Origin: Sphingobium sp. AP49
GTDB taxonomy: Bacteria > Pseudomonadota > Alphaproteobacteria > Sphingomonadales > Sphingomonadaceae
Reading direction: 5' to 3'
NCBI RefSeq assembly: GCF_000281715.2
Contig: NZ_CP124576.1
Span: 2,983,501-3,047,500, forward strand
DNA: 64,000 nt
The stretch's first letter is position 1. Each line of letters starts with the position of its first letter. Below, piece by piece: positions 25,399-34,580 of this stretch. A program made the position numbers and the translations under genes. The notes under the pieces are model-generated. The model made no database searches, was not told where the DNA came from, and saw only the letters and a list, made by a program, of their open reading frames with translations.

Positions 25399-26475
25399 AT
25401 GTATACCGAAACGCTGCACCCCTTTGGCGAACCGATGACGCCCGCCACCCAGGAACGGATCTTCCGCACCGTCTATATGGCATCGACCACCAATGGCGGG
25501 GTGCTTGGCCGGGTCGTCCTGGGCCGCGATGGCGAAGTCAAGCCGCGCGTGGGCCGCAATGGCATCGGTATCTCCCTCACCGCCGACGGACTGTGGGTGG
25601 ATCGCAGCAGCGGCCTGGCCACATCCTTCATGGCCTATGCGCCGGACGCCAACATCTTCCATTCGACCGGCTATGACCGGCTGTTCCTGATCCCGATCGC
25701 CGAATTTGCCGAACGGGCCTGGCGTCCCGACCTGCCCAAGCTGATCGTCAACTCGATTCCCAAGAGCGGCACCTATTTCATGGAGGCCGCGCTGTCGTCG
25801 CTCGGCCTTGCGCCGCTGCATATCCATCTCGCCAACGGCTATTTCCACGACAATCGCGGCATCCCGCCGGAAGACATCCATGCCGCGCCCTATACCCGCC
25901 ATGTCGAAGTCCCATCGGGCGTCATCGCCCATGTGATGCAGCCGGGCGAAATGGCGGTCGGCCATATCGACGATCATGCCCAGATGGACGAAGCGATCGC
26001 GGCCGGCGCGACCCTGCTCCATTGTGTGCGTGATCTGCGCGACGTGATCATTTCCTATTATCATTTCATGCGCAAATCGGTGCGCCCCCGCTGCGCTGGC
26101 GACGAAATGTGGCGGACCCAGCATGGCGCGGCGGGGCTGGCGGCGTTCCTGGTCTATACCGAGGAACGCGACATGAGCTTCGTCGCACAGATGACGCGAT
26201 CGATCCTGGGGCGTCCCGAACCGATCGTGCGCTATGAGGACATGGTGCGTGGCGTGTTGCCACCCGATGCCGTGGCGCAACTGACCGCCGCCGGCGGCCT
26301 CAGCGATGTTGCGCTCAGCTCCGCCTTCCACGGCGCCTATGGCCAGGACACATCGACCTGGTCGGGCGGATCGACCCAGCGCGCCGAACTGTGGAGCGCG
26401 GAGGTGGAACATTATTTCCAGCAGACCGGCCTGGCCGGGCTGAACGTCCGCCTCGGCTATCCCGAACATCCCTGA
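25399..26475 (+). CDS. Sulfotransferase-domain protein
   Basis: A 358-residue protein with a PAPS-dependent sulfotransferase fold. The 5'-phosphosulfate loop is KLIVNSIPKSGTYFMEAAL around residues 115-133, and the 3'-phosphate region follows as LLHCVRDLRDVIISYYHFMRKSV, matching the RDPRDxxxS-type motif with changes. A later PIVRYEDMVRG corresponds to the substrate/dimer segment. The N-terminal 110 residues are unlike the core domain. Acceptor unknown: lipid, glycan or small molecule. A second ATG twelve codons in is an alternative start. It stands alone between the lipoprotein gene and a low-GC stretch. Confidence 0.8.
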   Translation: MYTETLHPFGEPMTPATQERIFRTVYMASTTNGGVLGRVVLGRDGEVKPRVGRNGIGISLTADGLWVDRSSGLATSFMAYAPDANIFHSTGYDRLFLIPIAEFAERAWRPDLPKLIVNSIPKSGTYFMEAALSSLGLAPLHIHLANGYFHDNRGIPPEDIHAAPYTRHVEVPSGVIAHVMQPGEMAVGHIDDHAQMDEAIAAGATLLHCVRDLRDVIISYYHFMRKSVRPRCAGDEMWRTQHGAAGLAAFLVYTEERDMSFVAQMTRSILGRPEPIVRYEDMVRGVLPPDAVAQLTAAGGLSDVALSSAFHGAYGQDTSTWSGGSTQRAELWSAEVEHYFQQTGLAGLNVRLGYPEHP

Positions 26476-26789
26476 GCCGCGCCTGATCGTCTGAAAGGGA
26501 AGCGCTCGGTGCTTTCACCGATGACATGGGCCAGGCTCCATTCCTTGATTCCAGACCTTGATCGACGTTGCACGCCGTCAGGGCTGAATGGCGATTGCCC
26601 CTGAGTCGCGGGAGCAAATTCGGACGGGCAGGAAGCGACCAGAGATTGTCGTTCAGTTTCCATTCTTCGATCCCCAGAAGCGGTCATGCCACAATACGCT
26701 GCCCGTCTGAGGTAGACCGTTAGTAGATCGGTAAATATCAGCCCGCTAAACAATCGAATAACACGGAATTAACGTGAGTGGGATGCGTA
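26476..26789. other. Gap without recognised gene, less GC-rich
   Basis: A 314-bp stretch between the sulfotransferase gene and a small hypothetical gene. Base composition falls towards its right end. Short open frames exist on both strands but none shows family motifs or a convincing start, so I call no gene. Confidence 0.5.
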
Positions 26790-27131
26790 ATGAGACCTGA
26801 AGCAAACAATAAATCTCGGATTTGCTTGAATTTCGCCCGAGATGGGCTGAACGTCTATGCCAACCGTCAGGCATTAATGGACCTCCGCGACCAACTGTCT
26901 TGGCTTATCGATTCTCCGGCTGAGGACGTCTATCATTGCCACGTGTTAATGACGTTAGAAAATGACGAGAGCCGTTTTGAGGGCAAGCGCCCGCGCAATG
27001 CGGGGGTTTCATTTTCAGGCGATGCGGCAGAAATGGTCAACGCAGATTTTGACAACGGTGAGTGCGTTGATCTGTCGTTCTTCGTAATGCCTGATACTGA
27101 AATGGACGATATACAAAAGCATCAGAAATGA
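26790..27131 (+). CDS. Hypothetical protein, unknown, low GC
   Basis: A 113-residue acidic protein starting MRPEANNKSRICLNFARDG. No signal peptide or membrane helix. Pattern of short beta strands and a helix (NVYANRQALMDLRDQLSWLID) recalls small immunity-type proteins of polymorphic toxin systems, but I cannot name a family with confidence. The ATG at 26790 follows GAGTGGGA; a GTG four codons earlier is possible. The gene and its flanks are markedly less GC-rich than the neighbours, suggesting transfer. No toxin gene is visible nearby. Confidence 0.55.
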   Translation: MRPEANNKSRICLNFARDGLNVYANRQALMDLRDQLSWLIDSPAEDVYHCHVLMTLENDESRFEGKRPRNAGVSFSGDAAEMVNADFDNGECVDLSFFVMPDTEMDDIQKHQK

Positions 27132-27244
27132 GACGCTAGTTCGCTCAAAGCTAGGTCCGCTATTGTGCGTATATCGAACAGAACCGGACTGTCTGAAACC
27201 CACCCATCCCGGCCATTGGCGGGCACCGCATTTATCCACGCGGC

Positions 27245-27820
27245 CTATTCCGCCTGCCGGACCGCGCCCTTATGGGCCTTGGCATTATGGACATAATGAT
27301 CGACGCCCTCGCGCATGGTGATCAGCGCATCATCGGGCAGGTCGCGCATATATTTGGCCGGCCGCCCGGCCCATAGCTGGCGATGCAATACCGTCTTTCC
27401 CGGCGACAGCAGTGCACCGGCCGCCAGCATCGCGTCGCTCTCGACGGTGCAGCCGCTCATCACGATCGCGCCCAGGCCGACAAAGGCCCGGTCCTGCAGG
27501 ACGCAGCCATGGACCATCGCCATATGGCCGATCAGCACATCCTCGCCGATGATCGTGGGATAGCCGGCATCGGGATAATTGGGCCGCCCATCGCCCGGAC
27601 TGTCGCAATGGACCACGGTGCCGTCCTGGATATTGGTGCGCGCGCCGATGCGGATATGGTTCACGTCGCCCCGGATCACGCAATTATACCAGATGCTGGC
27701 ATCCGCGCCGATCTCGACATCGCCGATGATCCGGCATCCCGGCGCAATGAAGGCGCTGGGGTGGATCACCGGCGCCTTGCCATTGAGCGGGATGATGGAA
27801 ACGTCGGGATGATCGGTCAT
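27245..27820 (-). CDS. Gamma-carbonic-anhydrase-like hexapeptide protein
   Basis: A 191-residue left-handed beta-helix protein of the gamma carbonic anhydrase/YrdA group. Hexapeptide turns are visible throughout (PGCRIIGDVEIGADASIWYNCVI), and the metal site residues lie in RGDVNHIRIGARTNIQDG, VVHCD and IGHMAMVHGC, retaining the three His ligands. Such proteins form trimers with zinc or iron at subunit interfaces; many lack measurable anhydrase activity. It ends the minus-strand group preceded by the fused transporter/spermidine-synthase gene 10 bp upstream. Confidence 0.85.
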   Translation of the reverse strand: MTDHPDVSIIPLNGKAPVIHPSAFIAPGCRIIGDVEIGADASIWYNCVIRGDVNHIRIGARTNIQDGTVVHCDSPGDGRPNYPDAGYPTIIGEDVLIGHMAMVHGCVLQDRAFVGLGAIVMSGCTVESDAMLAAGALLSPGKTVLHRQLWAGRPAKYMRDLPDDALITMREGVDHYVHNAKAHKGAVRQAE

Positions 27821-27830
27821 GAGGCTCTTT

Positions 27831-30035
27831 CTACAGCTTGAATTTCAGGATCGACAGGATGCTGGCATGGTCGTCGGTCCAGGAGGAAAAGCCCGGCCGC
27901 GCGCGCAGTTCCGTCCAGCGCCCCGGCCCGCTCAGCCGCTCCAGCCGGGCGATCTGGCTCGGATCGCGCGACAGGGCGACCCAGACCGATCCGGTGAACA
28001 GCCGCGCCAGATCGCGCCGGTCGGGGCGATAGTCGCGAAGCCGCGCCTGCCAGCCGCCATCGCGCGCGGCCGCCGCGATCACCGGCCGCAGGTCGAGATA
28101 GCGGTTGGAGATATGGATCATCAGCACCCCGTCGGGCGCCAGCCGCCGGCCATAGATCGCCATCGCCTCGCGCGTGAGCAGGTGCATCGGGATGCTGTCG
28201 GAGGAAAAGGCGTCGATTACCAATATGTCGGCGCCATCGGCCGCCTCGCCCGCCAGCACCATGCGCGCGTCGCCCAGCGCGATCTCGGCATTCGGCTGGC
28301 AGCGCGAGAGGAAGGTGAAGTCGCGCGGATTGCGGGCGATCGCCACCATGTCGGGGTCGATTTCATAGAAGCGCCAGACTTGGCCCGGCTGCTTGTAGCA
28401 GGCCAATGTCCCGGCCCCCAGCCCGACCAGGTCGATCCGCGCCTGCGGCCCGAACAGGTCGGGCGCATGGTTCAGCACCAGGCCGATGCCGGACTCGGGC
28501 GCATAATAGCTGGTCGGATCGCGCTCATGCCCGGGCCGCAGATTCTGCACCCCGTGCAGCGTCGTGCCATGGAACAGGATGCGCTGGTCCGGCCCCCTGT
28601 TGGTCACGCCATAGACGCCGAAATAGCTGCGCGTTAGCATGTCGGGCGTCACCGCCTGGGCCAGCTTGTCCCACCCCCCCAGGCACAGCATCAGATAGAC
28701 GGACAGGCCGGCAAAGGCGAAGCGCTGGCCGACCGCCAGCACCGCCATCGCACCGATCGTCACGAAGCAGGCCGCCTTGACCAGATTGCCCGGCGTCGGG
28801 GTCAGCGCGCCCGCGCCCAGCAGTGAGAGGACCAGCCCCGCGGCCAGCATCAGCCCCGCCACCCAGACCCGCCGCCCGGGATCGGCCCATAGCTGTCGCC
28901 CGCCCTGCAACAAGGGTTCACGTCGCGGCAGCAACAGCGCAGCCCCCGCCAGCAGGATCGGATATTCAAAGGTCCAGTTGAAGATCAGCGGCGCGACCAG
29001 CGCGCAGAACAGCCCGCCCAGCATGCCGCCAAAGGACAGGATCAGATAGAAGCGGGTCAGATAGGCCGGGCTTGGTCGCCGGTCGTACAGATGCCCGTGC
29101 AGCACGATCGCCACCACGAACAGCAGCGCCAATAGGCCGATCGACAGGATCAGCGGCAAGCGGACCCCGTTCGGAAAGGCACAGCCGGCCCCGGCCAGCA
29201 ACAGCAGGGGGGCGATCAGCGTCATCCCCCGCACCGTTCCGCGCCGCGCGGCAAAGGCAATCGAGAAGCTCAACAGGTAAAGACCCAGCGGCAGCACCCA
29301 CAAGAGGGGCATGGCGACGATGTCGGTGGTGAGATAGAGGCTGGTCGCCAGCATCAGCCCCGACGGCACCGCCGCCAGCGCCATCCAGTGCAGCATGGTC
29401 GGTCCGTCGGGTGGCGGCCCGGCTTCGGCCGCTTCCTGCGCCAGCAGCGCATCGGTCGACGGCAGGCATCGGGCGCTCAGATAGACAAGGAAGAAGAGCA
29501 GGCTGTAGCCCAGCGACCAGCCGATGCTCTGCGCCTTCAGGCTGAACACGGGTTCGACCAGCAGCGGATAGGCGATCAACCCCGCAAAGCTGCCCAGGTT
29601 CGACGCGGCATAGAGCGGATAGGGATCGCCCGCCCCGGTGGCGGTGAACCAGCGCTGCAGCAGCGGTGCCTGCGCCGCGACGACGAAGAAAAGCGGCCCG
29701 ATCGACAGGCCCAGCAACCAGGGCACCCACAACGCCGGATCGACATGCGCGGGTGGCGTCCCCGCGCACAGCCCGATCGGCAGGAAGATCGCCGACAGCA
29801 GGAACAGGCCGAGATGGATCAGCGCCTGCCGCCGCGCGGGAAAGCGCCCCAGCCAATGGGCATAGGCATAGCCGGCGAGCAGCAGCGCCTGGAACAGCAG
29901 CATCGCCGAATTCCACACCGCCGGCGCGCCGCCCAGCCGGGGCAACGCCATCCGCGCGATCATCGGCTGGACAAGGAACAGGAGGAACGAGCCCGCGCAG
30001 ATCGTCAGGACATAGCGCGGCCGCGTTCCGATCAT
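27831..30035 (-). CDS. Fused MFS / spermidine-synthase-like membrane protein
   Basis: A 734-residue two-part protein. Residues 1-470 or so are a polytopic membrane region with about a dozen hydrophobic segments, beginning YVLTICAGSFLLFLVQPMIARMALPRLGGAPAVW, typical for this fusion family. The C-terminal part is a methyltransferase-like spermidine synthase domain: IDLVGLGAGTLACY for the nucleotide loop, WRFYEIDPDMVAIAR, and ILVIDAFSSDSIPMHLLTREA. Real polyamine synthesis is not established for such fusions. The gene precedes gamma-CA by 10 bp in a likely operon. Confidence 0.85.
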   Translation of the reverse strand: MIGTRPRYVLTICAGSFLLFLVQPMIARMALPRLGGAPAVWNSAMLLFQALLLAGYAYAHWLGRFPARRQALIHLGLFLLSAIFLPIGLCAGTPPAHVDPALWVPWLLGLSIGPLFFVVAAQAPLLQRWFTATGAGDPYPLYAASNLGSFAGLIAYPLLVEPVFSLKAQSIGWSLGYSLLFFLVYLSARCLPSTDALLAQEAAEAGPPPDGPTMLHWMALAAVPSGLMLATSLYLTTDIVAMPLLWVLPLGLYLLSFSIAFAARRGTVRGMTLIAPLLLLAGAGCAFPNGVRLPLILSIGLLALLFVVAIVLHGHLYDRRPSPAYLTRFYLILSFGGMLGGLFCALVAPLIFNWTFEYPILLAGAALLLPRREPLLQGGRQLWADPGRRVWVAGLMLAAGLVLSLLGAGALTPTPGNLVKAACFVTIGAMAVLAVGQRFAFAGLSVYLMLCLGGWDKLAQAVTPDMLTRSYFGVYGVTNRGPDQRILFHGTTLHGVQNLRPGHERDPTSYYAPESGIGLVLNHAPDLFGPQARIDLVGLGAGTLACYKQPGQVWRFYEIDPDMVAIARNPRDFTFLSRCQPNAEIALGDARMVLAGEAADGADILVIDAFSSDSIPMHLLTREAMAIYGRRLAPDGVLMIHISNRYLDLRPVIAAAARDGGWQARLRDYRPDRRDLARLFTGSVWVALSRDPSQIARLERLSGPGRWTELRARPGFSSWTDDHASILSILKFKL

Positions 30036-30113
30036 GATCTGCCTCGCCCTCCCTCAGCCGGCCGATCATGGCGCAGCGCCGTCACGCTGTCCACGCAGAA
30101 GGCAGCCGGGACA

Positions 30114-30662
30114 TTATGCCCAGCAATCCACCTCATAGACGATATGCCGCGCCAATGGGTCGCCCAGGGCTCTGCCGGCTTCGCCATAGTCCAGTTCCGG
30201 TCGCCGGCGCATTCGCAACGCCATGACCAACTTGTCCGACGGTTCATTGCCCGGCACCGTACAAGCGAAGATTTTTTCCCCGGGAAAATGCTTTCTTGCC
30301 CAGCGGATCGCGGCCCATGCCGCCTCTTCGACCAGGCCCTGTCCACGAAAATCTTCGCCCAACAGCCAGCCGAGTATCAGCTTGTCCGCTATCGGCGTCC
30401 CGACCGGGCCGCCCCGCTTGACCCCCAAATAGCCCAGTATTGCGCCATCACTCCTGCGTTCGATGATCCAGAAGCAACAGCCATCGGCCTCCTGATGACG
30501 CGCCATGCTCAGCCACAGACGGACAAAATAGGATCGAGGCTGGGGACCGCCCAGATAAGCCATTGTTATCAGCGTATTCACCGCAGCCATCAACGGAACG
30601 ACATTTCCCTTGCACCATGCGCGCAGGATCAATCGATCCGTCGTGATGGGCAAATCAGCCAT
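30114..30662 (-). CDS. GNAT-family N-acetyltransferase (RimJ/RimL-like)
   Basis: A 182-residue acetyltransferase related to the RimJ/RimL group, transferring acetyl from acetyl-CoA to an amine or protein N-terminus. The start LPITTDRLILRAW is the standard opening strand; the acetyl-CoA pyrophosphate loop is in LGWLLGEDFRGQGLVEEAAWAAIRWARKHF, and FACTVPGNEPSDKLVMALRMRRRPELDYG is the usual C-terminal Asn-Ser/Lys region. Its 5' end overlaps the 3' end of hemB by 8 bp, suggesting one mRNA. Target unknown. Confidence 0.82.
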   Translation of the reverse strand: MADLPITTDRLILRAWCKGNVVPLMAAVNTLITMAYLGGPQPRSYFVRLWLSMARHQEADGCCFWIIERRSDGAILGYLGVKRGGPVGTPIADKLILGWLLGEDFRGQGLVEEAAWAAIRWARKHFPGEKIFACTVPGNEPSDKLVMALRMRRRPELDYGEAGRALGDPLARHIVYEVDCWA

Positions 30663-31650
30663 TCAGCAGCCGCGCCGCATGCAGCGCATGATAGGTCAGC
30701 ACGCCCGAACAGCCCGCCCGCTTGAACGCCATCAGCGTCTCCAGAATCAGCGCGTCGCGATCGCCCGAGCCGGCGGCGGCGCCATGTTCGATCATCGCAT
30801 ATTCGCCCGACACCTGATAGGCGAAGACAGGCACGGAGAAACGGTCGCGCACCCGCGCAACGATATCCAGATAGGGCAGGCCAGGCTTCACCATCACGCT
30901 GTCCGCGCCCTCGGCCAGGTCGAGCGCGACCTCGCGCAGCGCTTCCTCGCCATTGGCGGGGTCCATCTGGTAATTTTTCTTGTCGCCCTTCAGCAGCCCG
31001 CGCGAGCCGACCGCGTCGCGGAACGGGCCATAGAAGGCGCTGGCATATTTGGCGGCATAGGCCATGATCTGGACATTGGCGTGGCCGGTTTCCTCCAGCG
31101 CCTCGCGGATCGCGCCGATCCGGCCATCCATCATGTCGCTCGGCGCGATGATATCGGCGCCCGCCGCCGCCTGGTTGAGCGACTGGCCGATCAGCATGTC
31201 GATCGTCGCGTCATTGATCACATAGCCGGTCTCGTCGAGCAGCCCGTCCTGGCCATGGGCGGTATAGGGGTCGAGCGCGACGTCGGTCAGTACGCCGATG
31301 TCGGGCACCGCATCCTTGATCGCGCGGATCGCCCGGCACATCAGATTGTCGGGGTTCAGCGCCTCGGCGCCATCGTCGCTGCGCCGGTCGGCCTGGGTAT
31401 TGGGGAACAGCGCCAGGCAGGGAATGCCGGCGTCGCGCGCCTCTTTCGCGCGGGCCACCATCAGGTCGACCGACCAGCGCGACACGCCGGGCAGCGCGGC
31501 GATCGGCTCTTCGACACCCTCCCCTTCGGTCACGAACAGGGGCCAGATGAAATCGCTGGGCGACAGGCGGTTTTCGGCATGCATCGCCCGGCTCCAGGCG
31601 GTGGCACGGGTACGGCGCATGCGCAGCGCCGGATAGGAAGCAAGTGTCAT
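30655..31650 (-). CDS. hemB: Delta-aminolevulinic acid dehydratase (porphobilinogen synthase)
   Basis: A 331-residue HemB, joining two 5-aminolevulinate molecules to porphobilinogen in heme synthesis. The two active-site lysines are visible in MAYAAKYASAFYGPFRDA and DSVMVKPGLPYLD. The metal region reads DVALDPYTAHGQDG: the Cys ligands of the zinc enzymes are replaced by Ala/Asp, so this is the magnesium/potassium-dependent type common in alphaproteobacteria. Family text ENRLSPSDFIWPLFV and LFPNTQADRRSDDG also present. Co-transcribed with the overlapping acetyltransferase. Confidence 0.95.
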   Translation of the reverse strand: MTLASYPALRMRRTRATAWSRAMHAENRLSPSDFIWPLFVTEGEGVEEPIAALPGVSRWSVDLMVARAKEARDAGIPCLALFPNTQADRRSDDGAEALNPDNLMCRAIRAIKDAVPDIGVLTDVALDPYTAHGQDGLLDETGYVINDATIDMLIGQSLNQAAAGADIIAPSDMMDGRIGAIREALEETGHANVQIMAYAAKYASAFYGPFRDAVGSRGLLKGDKKNYQMDPANGEEALREVALDLAEGADSVMVKPGLPYLDIVARVRDRFSVPVFAYQVSGEYAMIEHGAAAGSGDRDALILETLMAFKRAGCSGVLTYHALHAARLLNG

Positions 31651-31905
31651 GGCGCGGGTGTAGGCCGCCGCTCCAGGGGGATCAAGCCGGACCGATTGTC
31701 CTGCCCGGACGGAATGCGGGCATTCGCCATGATCCGACGGACAGGAAACGGACCATCATCGATCCTCCCATGCGCGCCGCCCCTGTCATCCCGACAATCC
31801 TTGTCCAGGACGGGCATTATGTCCAATTCCCACCGCCACCTTCTGGCGCTACGGCAATAATAGCAGAATAATCATTTCATCATTATACAGGGCTTATTAA
31901 AAGCA

Positions 31906-32136
31906 ATGGATTGGTTTCCAGTTGTTTTCATAACATTCAAGATCGTGGTCATCGGGGCGGGCATGTTCTTCGCCGTCAAGTGGCATTATGATCAGGATAA
32001 GAAGACACAGAAGAAAGAGGTGCTAAGCGCTGTCGGCAAGATAGGGGCGGTCTTGGTGCTGTCGCTCCTGGGCCTGCTGTTCGTCACCTTCATGCTTGCC
32101 AGGACGCTGGGTTTGGACGTGGCATTGCCCCGATAG
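31906..32136 (+). CDS. Small two-helix membrane protein, unknown
   Basis: A 76-residue protein with two membrane segments, WFPVVFITFKIVVIGAGMFF and IGAVLVLSLLGLLFVTFMLA, joined by a charged Lys-rich loop (KWHYDQDKKTQKKE). No family recognised. An AT-rich stretch (31850-31900) immediately upstream looks like a promoter region, supporting expression. Convergent with the TonB-like gene. Confidence 0.6.
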   Translation: MDWFPVVFITFKIVVIGAGMFFAVKWHYDQDKKTQKKEVLSAVGKIGAVLVLSLLGLLFVTFMLARTLGLDVALPR

Positions 32137-32157
32137 AGGGCCGCTTCCCCAGCCAGC

Positions 32158-32931
32158 CTATTGCCCGCCATCATCCGCATTGCCCGCGCCGACGACGGTG
32201 CGGGTATAATCGATGCGGATGCGGACCCAGGCACCGACCTGCGGCTTGCCGTCGATGCGCGGCGGCCGCACCAGGAATTGCCAGGCCGCCAGCCGCACGG
32301 CGCGGGCAAAGCCCGATCCCATCGGATATTCGCTGATCGTCTGGCAATTTTCGACATGATAATGGTCGATCGTCTTGCACGCGACCAGGCCATAGCCCTG
32401 GGCCGGGGCATTGCCGGGCAGATAGGATGACAGTTCGGCATGGGTCGGCCGGCGATACCATTCCGCCTCGAACAGCTGCACCCCGCCCGGCCCTTCGCCC
32501 GGCCCGGCCACCGCCTTGGCATTGCCGGTGCCGCTGTCGCCGACGCCCGCCGTCTTCTTTTCCATCTTGCCGATGTCGGCCGCCGCCATCTGCCGGCTGT
32601 CGAGCGTGATGAAGGGAAAGGGCGATGGCGGCTGCACGGTCGGGGTCTCGACCGGCTTGGGCGGGCGCACCACGGCCTCGCTCTGCTTCTTGGGCGCCGC
32701 CGTGTCGCGCTCGCGCTTTTCGGCCTTCTGCGCCTTGGACTTTTCCTTGTTCGCCTGCTTCGCCGGCTCCATGTCGAAACTGACCGGATTGCGATCCTCG
32801 ACCCGCTTCGGCTCCATGTGCGGCGCCATCGTCAGCAGCGCCAGCAGCAGGATCGCGTTCAGCACCAGCGCGAACGCCAGCCCTCCGGCCCGTTGCCGCA
32901 GCTTGTCCCAAGGAATATTAGAAAATATCAA
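32158..32931 (-). CDS. TonB-like periplasmic-spanning protein
   Basis: A 257-residue protein with one N-terminal membrane anchor (GLAFALVLNAILLLALLTMA), a Lys/Glu/Pro-rich linker and a C-terminal domain resembling the TonB C-terminus: AVRLAAWQFLVRPPRIDGKPQVGAWVRIRIDYT. Such proteins transmit proton-motive-force energy to outer membrane receptors. No ATG fits the frame; the start is probably the TTG at 32931, since a stop lies a short way upstream. No ExbB/ExbD genes are nearby. Confidence 0.7.
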   Translation of the reverse strand: MIFSNIPWDKLRQRAGGLAFALVLNAILLLALLTMAPHMEPKRVEDRNPVSFDMEPAKQANKEKSKAQKAEKRERDTAAPKKQSEAVVRPPKPVETPTVQPPSPFPFITLDSRQMAAADIGKMEKKTAGVGDSGTGNAKAVAGPGEGPGGVQLFEAEWYRRPTHAELSSYLPGNAPAQGYGLVACKTIDHYHVENCQTISEYPMGSGFARAVRLAAWQFLVRPPRIDGKPQVGAWVRIRIDYTRTVVGAGNADDGGQ

Positions 32932-33046
32932 GCGTGCCGACCGGTCTCTATGCGTTGCGCGTCATGCCCAGACGGCACCGCACAGTCAACGCCGTGGCGG
33001 CTGACAAATCGGTAATGTGGTGGGAAGCTCGGCCAGATGTCGCGCG

Positions 33047-33289
33047 TCAGCAGACATCCTCTTCGCGCACCACCGGCCGGCTCTCGCGGGTCGCGCGCAT
33101 GCGGCTGGCCTTGTCGTCGACATCGGAGGTCAGCACGACATGGTCGTCATGCACTTCCAGCAGCACCCCTGCGAAGGGAAAGCCTTCCAGGCTGCCGGTC
33201 ACGCGATAGCTGACCGAATCGCCGACCTTGAAGGTCGCCGGGTCCATGTTGAAGCTGAAGGGACAGCTACCCTCGCCCATATCCTGCAT
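33047..33289 (-). CDS. Conserved-looking small protein, unknown
   Basis: An 80-residue protein starting MQDMGEGSCPFSFNMDP. It appears to be a small beta barrel (FKVGDSVSYRVTGSLEGFPFAGVLLEVHDDHVVLTSDVDDKASRMR) ending in a Cys. No function recognised. The ATG is preceded by a strong AGGAGAGAG ribosome binding site, which supports expression. Single gene between the TonB-like and acetyltransferase genes. Confidence 0.65.
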   Translation of the reverse strand: MQDMGEGSCPFSFNMDPATFKVGDSVSYRVTGSLEGFPFAGVLLEVHDDHVVLTSDVDDKASRMRATRESRPVVREEDVC

Positions 33290-33404
33290 GTCTCTCTCCT
33301 CGTTGCGCCGATCCTAGGGCGCCCGGCCCCATCGGATCAAGCATGACGATATCGGTCCGATCGGGGCTGTTGCAGCCATCGCCGCCCCGCTAAAGGCCCT
33401 GTCC

Positions 33405-33926
33405 ATGGATATCTGCCTCGCCGCCCCCGCCGACCTGCCCCTGCTCCATCGCGTGATCGAACGCGCCTATCGCGGCGACGAGGCCCGCGCCGGCTGGACC
33501 TTTGAATCCGACCTGCTGACCGATGCCCGTACCGATATCGAGACGCTGGAGGCGATCCTGGCCAGCCCGACCGAGCGGCTGCTGGTGGCGATCGACGACA
33601 AGGGCGTGCCGATCGGCTGCGTCCAGATCAGCAAGCGCGATGATGGCGTCGCCTATCTCGGCCTGCTCTGCATCGATCCGCAATTGCAGGCCGGTGGCCT
33701 TGGCCGCCGCATGATCGCCGCCGCCGAGGATCAGGCCGCCCGCGACTTCGGCGCCACGCAGATCGAAATGACGGTGATCGACCAGCGGCCCGAACTGATC
33801 GCTTATTATCAGCGGCGCGGCTACCTACTGACCGACGAGAAGCGCCCCTTCCCCATTCCGCTCGATCCGCCGCTCGAAATGGTCGTCCTGGCAAAAGCGC
33901 TGGCGGCTCCGGTTCAACTCAGCTAG
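33405..33926 (+). CDS. GNAT-family N-acetyltransferase
   Basis: A 173-residue acetyltransferase. Motif A, the acetyl-CoA pyrophosphate loop, is LQAGGLGRRMIAAAEDQAARDFGA around residues 95-118, preceded by the strand VAYLGLLCIDPQ. The C-terminal YYQRRGYLLTDEKRPFPI is the typical 'Y-x-x-x-G-F' end of GNAT proteins. Substrate unknown. It lies 11 bp upstream of the YqaA-like gene and begins a plus-strand run through lnt and metK. Confidence 0.85.
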   Translation: MDICLAAPADLPLLHRVIERAYRGDEARAGWTFESDLLTDARTDIETLEAILASPTERLLVAIDDKGVPIGCVQISKRDDGVAYLGLLCIDPQLQAGGLGRRMIAAAEDQAARDFGATQIEMTVIDQRPELIAYYQRRGYLLTDEKRPFPIPLDPPLEMVVLAKALAAPVQLS

Positions 33927-33937
33927 GCCCGCCAACG

Positions 33938-34573
33938 ATGCTCACCAAGCTCTATCAGTGGATGCTGGCCAAGGCCGCCCACCCGCACGCCGAACGCTGG
34001 CTGTTCGCCTTTTCCTTCATGGAATCGAGCTTCTTCCCGATCCCGCCGCATCCGCTGCTCGGCCTCATGTGCCTGGCCCGGCCGGAACGGGCGATCCGCT
34101 ATGGCCTCATCTGCACCATTGCCTCGGTGCTGGGCGGCCTGCTGGGCTATGGCATCGGCCATTTCCTCTACCAGGCGGTCGGCGCGCAGATATTGCACCT
34201 GCTGGGCCTGTCGGCGAAATTCCCGGTCGCCGCCTGCTATCTGCGCGACTATGGCGCGGAAATCATCCTGATCAAGGGCGCGACGCCGATCCCGTTCAAG
34301 CTGATCACCATCACGGCCGGCTTCATCGGCCTGCCGCTCTTCACCTTCCTGTGGGCCAGCATCCTGTCCCGCGCCTTCCAGTTCATGATCGTGGGCTTCC
34401 TGTTTTGGAAATTCGGCCGCCCGATCAAGGCGTTCATCGAGAAATATCTGGCCCCGCTATCGGCGCTGTTCCTGGTGCTGGTGGTCGGCGGCTTCATTGC
34501 GGCGTCGATGCTGTCGGGCGGCGGGCAGAAGAGCGATCGCTGCTCCAACGCCACCCTGTCCAGCGTCTCCTGA
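33938..34573 (+). CDS. YqaA/DedA-like membrane protein (VTT domain)
   Basis: A 211-residue inner membrane protein of the SNARE-associated/VTT (DedA, YqaA) superfamily. Recognisable are the ESSFFPIPPHPLLGLMCLARP re-entrant region with conserved prolines, the glycine-rich SVLGGLLGYGIGHFLY helix, and the conserved IKGATPIPFKLITITAGFIGLPLFTFLWAS segment with RAF following. Relatives act in lipid carrier (undecaprenyl phosphate) or phospholipid flipping; specific activity here is unknown. Ends 7 bp before lnt. Confidence 0.85.
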   Translation: MLTKLYQWMLAKAAHPHAERWLFAFSFMESSFFPIPPHPLLGLMCLARPERAIRYGLICTIASVLGGLLGYGIGHFLYQAVGAQILHLLGLSAKFPVAACYLRDYGAEIILIKGATPIPFKLITITAGFIGLPLFTFLWASILSRAFQFMIVGFLFWKFGRPIKAFIEKYLAPLSALFLVLVVGGFIAASMLSGGGQKSDRCSNATLSSVS

Positions 34574-34580
34574 TCCGTCC

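Noticed and set aside
26457..26753. Minus-strand frame of 98 codons after the sulfotransferase gene
   Set aside because: It overlaps the sulfotransferase end, has low-complexity Ser/Arg-rich composition and no family resemblance.
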